Part shown: piece after piece, positions 5,479 to 7,777 of the stretch
Layout: each line of letters opens with the position of its first letter
How positions within the stretch are numbered: position 1 is the stretch's first letter
Origin: Candidatus Muproteobacteria bacterium RIFCSPHIGHO2_01_FULL_65_16
Lineage (GTDB): Bacteria > Pseudomonadota > Gammaproteobacteria > Acidiferrobacterales > Sulfurifustaceae
Assembly: GCA_001785175.1 (NCBI GenBank)
Contig: MFSY01000060.1
Span: 9,054-16,830, forward strand
Direction: 5' to 3'
Length of the DNA: 7,777 bases
The notes under the pieces: model-generated
Database searches by the model: none
Seen by the model: only the letters and a program-made list of their open reading frames with translations
What the model was told of the DNA's origin: nothing
Program-made: the position numbers and the translations under genes

Positions 5479-6503
5479 AAAAACTGCGCGTGATGATGCT
5501 CGTGCACTGGAGCCTGGTGCCGCCGGAGGACCTGCGCGACCCCAAGGATCCGCGCATGGAGAAGTACCACACCGAGTACGACGTCAAGACCGCGCTCGAG
5601 ACGCTCGGCCACGAGGTGCGCATACTCGGCATCCACGACGACATCGCGTCGATCCGCAAGACGGTCGAGGAGTGGCAGCCGCACATCGCCTTCAATCTGC
5701 TCGAGGACTTCGCCGGCGTGAGCGCCTTCGACTACTACGTCGTGAGCTTTCTCGAGATGATGCGGCTGCCCTACACCGGCTGCAACCCGCGCGGGCTGCT
5801 GCTCGCACGCGACAAGGCGCTGTCGAAGAAGATCCTGGGCTACCACCGCGTCAACGTGCCGGACTTCATGGTCTTCGCGCGCGGGCGCAAGATCGGGCGG
5901 CTGCGGCGGCCGAAGTTCCCGCTGATCGTCAAGGCGCGCATGGAGGAAGGCTCGGTCGGCATCGCGCAGTCGTCCTACGTCGAGAACGAACCACAGCTGC
6001 GCGAGCGCGTGGCGTTCATCCACGAAAAGATCAAGGATGACGCCATCGCCGAGCAGTACATCGAGGGGCGCGAACTCTACGCCACGATCCTCGGCAACAT
6101 CAAGCTCGAGGTGCTGCCGCTGCGCGAGCTGGCCTTCAACAAGCCCGAGGCCGGCGCGCCGCGCATGGCGACCTACAAGGTGAAGTGGGACGAGAAGTAC
6201 CGCGAACGCTGGGGCGTCGAGTACCAGTTCGTGCGCGCCCTCCCGAACGGCGGCGCCGAGCGCATCGAGCGTCTGTGCAAGCGCGTGTACCGGCTGCTCG
6301 ACATGAGCGGCTACGGGCGCATTGATCTCCGCCTCACCGCGGCCGGCGCGATCTACGTGCTCGAGGCCAATCCCAATCCCGGCATCGCCCGCGACGAGGA
6401 CTGCGCGCTCTCCGCCGCCAAGGCCGGGCTCGATTACGCGAACTTCATCCAGCGGCTGCTGAACCTGGGGCTGGCGGCGCACCAGGGACAAGAGGAGTCT
6501 TGA
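5475..6503 (+). CDS. ATP-grasp ligase, D-Ala-D-Ala ligase-like fold, substrate unknown
   Basis: This 342-residue protein has the ATP-grasp core of carboxylate-amine ligases, which activate a carboxylate as acyl phosphate and join it to an amine. Visible elements are RDKALSKKIL at 112-121 with a likely nucleotide lysine at 114, PLIVKARMEEGSVGI at 149-163 with Lys153 and a glycine/serine loop, EQYIEGRELY at 193-202, GRIDLRL at 281-287, and VLEANPNPGIA at 295-305 with the metal-binding Glu297 and Asn299. The C-terminal end (SAAKAGLDYANFIQRLL) is Ddl-like. However the N-terminus, VHWSLVPPEDL at 10-20, lacks the glycine-rich GG-S-E-VS motif of true Ddl enzymes, so cell-wall dipeptide synthesis is unlikely. 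I recall this LVPP-type group as widespread, often annotated as Ddl and found near similar peptidases. There is no signal peptide, so it acts in the cytoplasm. It is last in the packed cluster. Confidence 0.82.
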   Translation: MKKLRVMMLVHWSLVPPEDLRDPKDPRMEKYHTEYDVKTALETLGHEVRILGIHDDIASIRKTVEEWQPHIAFNLLEDFAGVSAFDYYVVSFLEMMRLPYTGCNPRGLLLARDKALSKKILGYHRVNVPDFMVFARGRKIGRLRRPKFPLIVKARMEEGSVGIAQSSYVENEPQLRERVAFIHEKIKDDAIAEQYIEGRELYATILGNIKLEVLPLRELAFNKPEAGAPRMATYKVKWDEKYRERWGVEYQFVRALPNGGAERIERLCKRVYRLLDMSGYGRIDLRLTAAGAIYVLEANPNPGIARDEDCALSAAKAGLDYANFIQRLLNLGLAAHQGQEES

Positions 6504-6510
6504 GGGAGCC

Positions 6511-6614
6511 TCGAAATATTGCCGAAAGGATGTTCTTCACCGCAGAGGCGCAGAGACGCGGAGAAAGAATCAATTTTTGTCTCAATTACTCTGCGCCTCA
6601 GCGTCTCTGCGGTG
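6511..6614. repeat. Dispersed octamer repeat element, copy B (hairpin form)
   Basis: The left part, 6511 to about 6595, aligns with copy A at 2365-2453. The left arm 6538-6564 carries the octamers CGCAGAGG, CGCAGAGA and CGCGGAGA. The right arm 6588-6614 carries three octamers in inverse orientation and ends in CTCTGCGGTG. The 27-nt arms pair with about five mismatches around a 23-nt AT-rich loop. The homology to copy A begins 8 nt after the stop codon of the ATP-grasp gene, and no gene is visible here; short open frames across it (Thr-Ala-Glu-rich and Arg-rich peptides) are artefacts of the repeat. It could form a strong hairpin in RNA from either strand and so might end the upstream transcript, but neither strand has the T-run of a classical terminator. 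Confidence 0.85.
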
Positions 6615-6671
6615 AGATCTATGCCCTGCCGGTGACACGGAATCTTAGATGTGCCGCCGGGCGTTTTCCGG

Positions 6672-6677
6672 TACACT
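6672..6677 (+). promoter_or_regulatory. Weak candidate -10 hexamer for metH
   Basis: TACACT matches the -10 consensus at four of six positions, 21 nt before the metH ATG. No good -35 hexamer is seen at 16-18 nt. A 10-nt direct repeat, CTGCCGGTGA, occurs at 6626-6635 and again at 6676-6685, overlapping this hexamer. No Shine-Dalgarno sequence precedes metH. Confidence 0.22.
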
Positions 6678-6698
6678 GCCGGTGATTTTCACGCCTCT

Positions 6699-7777
6699 AT
6701 GCCGCGACCGTCGCCCGAAAAAAACACCGCCTCCACGCCCGACAGCGCGCGCCGCGACCGCCTGGCACGCCTCGAAAGACTGCTCCAAGAACGCATCCTG
6801 CTGCTGGACGGGGCCATGGGCACCATGATCCAGGACCACAAGCTCGCCGAACGCGACTATCGCGGCGCGCGCTTCAGGGACTGGACGCACGAGCTCAATG
6901 GCAACAACGACCTGCTCACGCTGACGCAGCCGCAGATCATCCGCGACATCCACGCCGCCTACCTCGACGCCGGCGCGGACATCATCGAGACCAACACCTT
7001 CAACTCCACCGCCGTCTCCATGGCCGACTACGGCATGGAGGAGCTGGTCTACGAGCTGAACCGCGAGGGCGCGCGCCTGGCGCGCGCCGCGGCCGACGCG
7101 CACGAACGCCGGGACCCGACGCGCCCGCGCTACGTCGCCGGCGTCCTCGGGCCCACGAGCAAGCTCGCGGCGCTGTCGCAGGACGTCAACCACCCCGAGG
7201 CGCGCGGCATCGCGTTCGACGAGCTGGCGGCGGCCTACACCGAGGCCGTGCGCGGGCTGCTCGACGGCGGCGCCGACCTGCTGCTCGTCGAGACCGTGTT
7301 CGACACGCTGATCTGCAAGGCCGCGCTGTACGCGATAGACCGTCACTTCGAGCACCACGGCGTGCGCGTGCCGATCATGATCTCGGGCACGATCACCGAC
7401 GCCGCCGGGCGCACGCTCACCGGCCAGACGGCCGAGGCGTTCTGGAACTCGGTCGCGCACGCGCGCCCCCTGAGCATCGGCCTGAACTGCGCGCTCGGCG
7501 TGACGCAGTTGCGCCAATATATGGAAGAGCTCGCGCGCGTCGCGGACACCGGCGTGAGCAGTCATCCGAACGCCGGCCTGCCCAACGCCTTCGGCGGCTA
7601 CGACGAGACGCCCGAGTTCATGGCCGGGCACATCCGCGACTGGGCCGAATCCGGCCTGCTCAACATCGTCGGCGGCTGCTGCGGCACGACCCCGGCCCAC
7701 ATCCGGGCGATCGCCGCGGCGGTGCGCGGTCTGCCGCCGCGGCGCCGGCCGCAACCCGAACCGCGGCTGCGGCTCGC
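6699..7777 (+). CDS. metH: Cobalamin-dependent methionine synthase, N-terminal homocysteine-binding part, 3' end outside window
   Basis: The frame runs from ATG at 6699 to the window end (359 full codons). It encodes the homocysteine-binding barrel of MetH, which passes a methyl group from methyltetrahydrofolate via cobalamin to homocysteine in the cytoplasm. Markers are [10 protein letters not shown] at residues 36-45, [12 protein letters not shown] at 93-104, and the three zinc-binding cysteines: Cys264 in GLNCALG and Cys327-Cys328 in [11 protein letters not shown]. By memory it follows E. coli MetH closely, with a slightly longer N-terminus (about 20 polar residues before the first helix). 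[17 protein letters not shown] at 228-244 is also typical. The barrel ends near residue 345, and a Pro/Arg-rich linker of the usual kind follows, so the folate, cobalamin and reactivation domains are expected beyond the window unless the gene is split. No cobalamin or SAM riboswitch is recognised upstream. Confidence 0.95.
   Translation, partial: MPRPSPEKNTASTPDSARRDRLARLERLLQERILLLDGAMGTMIQDHKLAERDYRGARFRDWTHELNGNNDLLTLTQPQIIRDIHAAYLDAGADIIETNTFNSTAVSMADYGMEELVYELNREGARLARAAADAHERRDPTRPRYVAGVLGPTSKLAALSQDVNHPEARGIAFDELAAAYTEAVRGLLDGGADLLLVETVFDTLICKAALYAIDRHFEHHGVRVPIMISGTITDAAGRTLTGQTAEAFWNSVAHARPLSIGLNCALGVTQLRQYMEELARVADTGVSSHPNAGLPNAFGGYDETPEFMAGHIRDWAESGLLNIVGGCCGTTPAHIRAIAAAVRGLPPRRRPQPEPRLRL

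Noticed and set aside
4426..6491. Long minus-strand frames opposite the peptidase and ATP-grasp genes
   Set aside because: They mirror the codon pattern of the plus-strand genes, have no motifs, and the plus-strand frames carry the catalytic motifs.
6511..6614. Insertion sequence or MITE with target-site duplication
   Set aside because: No transposase and no convincing direct duplication flank either copy, so a mobile-element call is not supported beyond the label of dispersed repeat.
6434..6685. Short frames across repeat copy B on both strands
   Set aside because: Their sequences (for example FTAEAQRRGERI) are translations of the repeat itself, a known source of spurious small proteins.
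6504..6698. Cobalamin or SAM riboswitch upstream of metH
   Set aside because: No B12-box-like or SAM-box-like conserved segments were seen, and the gap is mostly taken up by the repeat element.
6645..7754. A 369-codon minus-strand frame opposite metH
   Set aside because: It is antisense to an unmistakable MetH N-terminus and has Ala/Val/Arg/Gly shadow composition.

Overview
This is a GC-rich, gene-dense chromosomal window. It probably comes from a gammaproteobacterium: the chorismate synthase and the N-terminal part of MetH look very close to the E. coli proteins, and the MipA/OmpV-type outer-membrane protein implies a Gram-negative envelope. The rank below class cannot be read from this window. 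There is no sign of a phage, plasmid, integron, transposase, tRNA, rRNA or CRISPR array.

The layout is two gene clusters diverging from a 66-nt gap at 3437-3502. Leftward (minus strand) run a MipA/OmpV-family outer-membrane protein (3436-2549), aroC (2302-1193) and an MFS transporter of the phenylpropionate-permease type that leaves the window at base 1. Rightward (plus strand) run a secreted TraB/GumN-family protein (3503-4429), a putative zinc metallopeptidase (4432-5478), a Ddl-like ATP-grasp ligase (5475-6503) and then, after a 195-nt gap, metH, which leaves the window at 7777. The first three rightward genes are packed with a 2-nt gap and a 4-nt ATGA overlap, so they are probably one transcript. 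aroC and metH are housekeeping genes for aromatic amino acid and methionine synthesis.

The least understood coding part is the peptidase/ATP-grasp pair. The ligase has the ATP-grasp core but not the N-terminal glycine-rich motif of true D-Ala-D-Ala ligases, and it is translationally coupled to a cytoplasmic HExxH protein. This suggests an uncharacterised peptide- or amide-forming system, with a TraB/GumN protein as an envelope partner.

The noncoding DNA is also notable. Each of the three gaps longer than 100 nt carries a repeat of the same design: a short array of 7- or 8-nt units facing an inverted array across a spacer. The gap at 1078-1192 has four ACTTG heptads per arm, and one arm supplies the aroC stop codon. 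The gaps at 2303-2548 and 6504-6698 hold two diverged copies of an octamer element, in opposite orientation relative to transcription.
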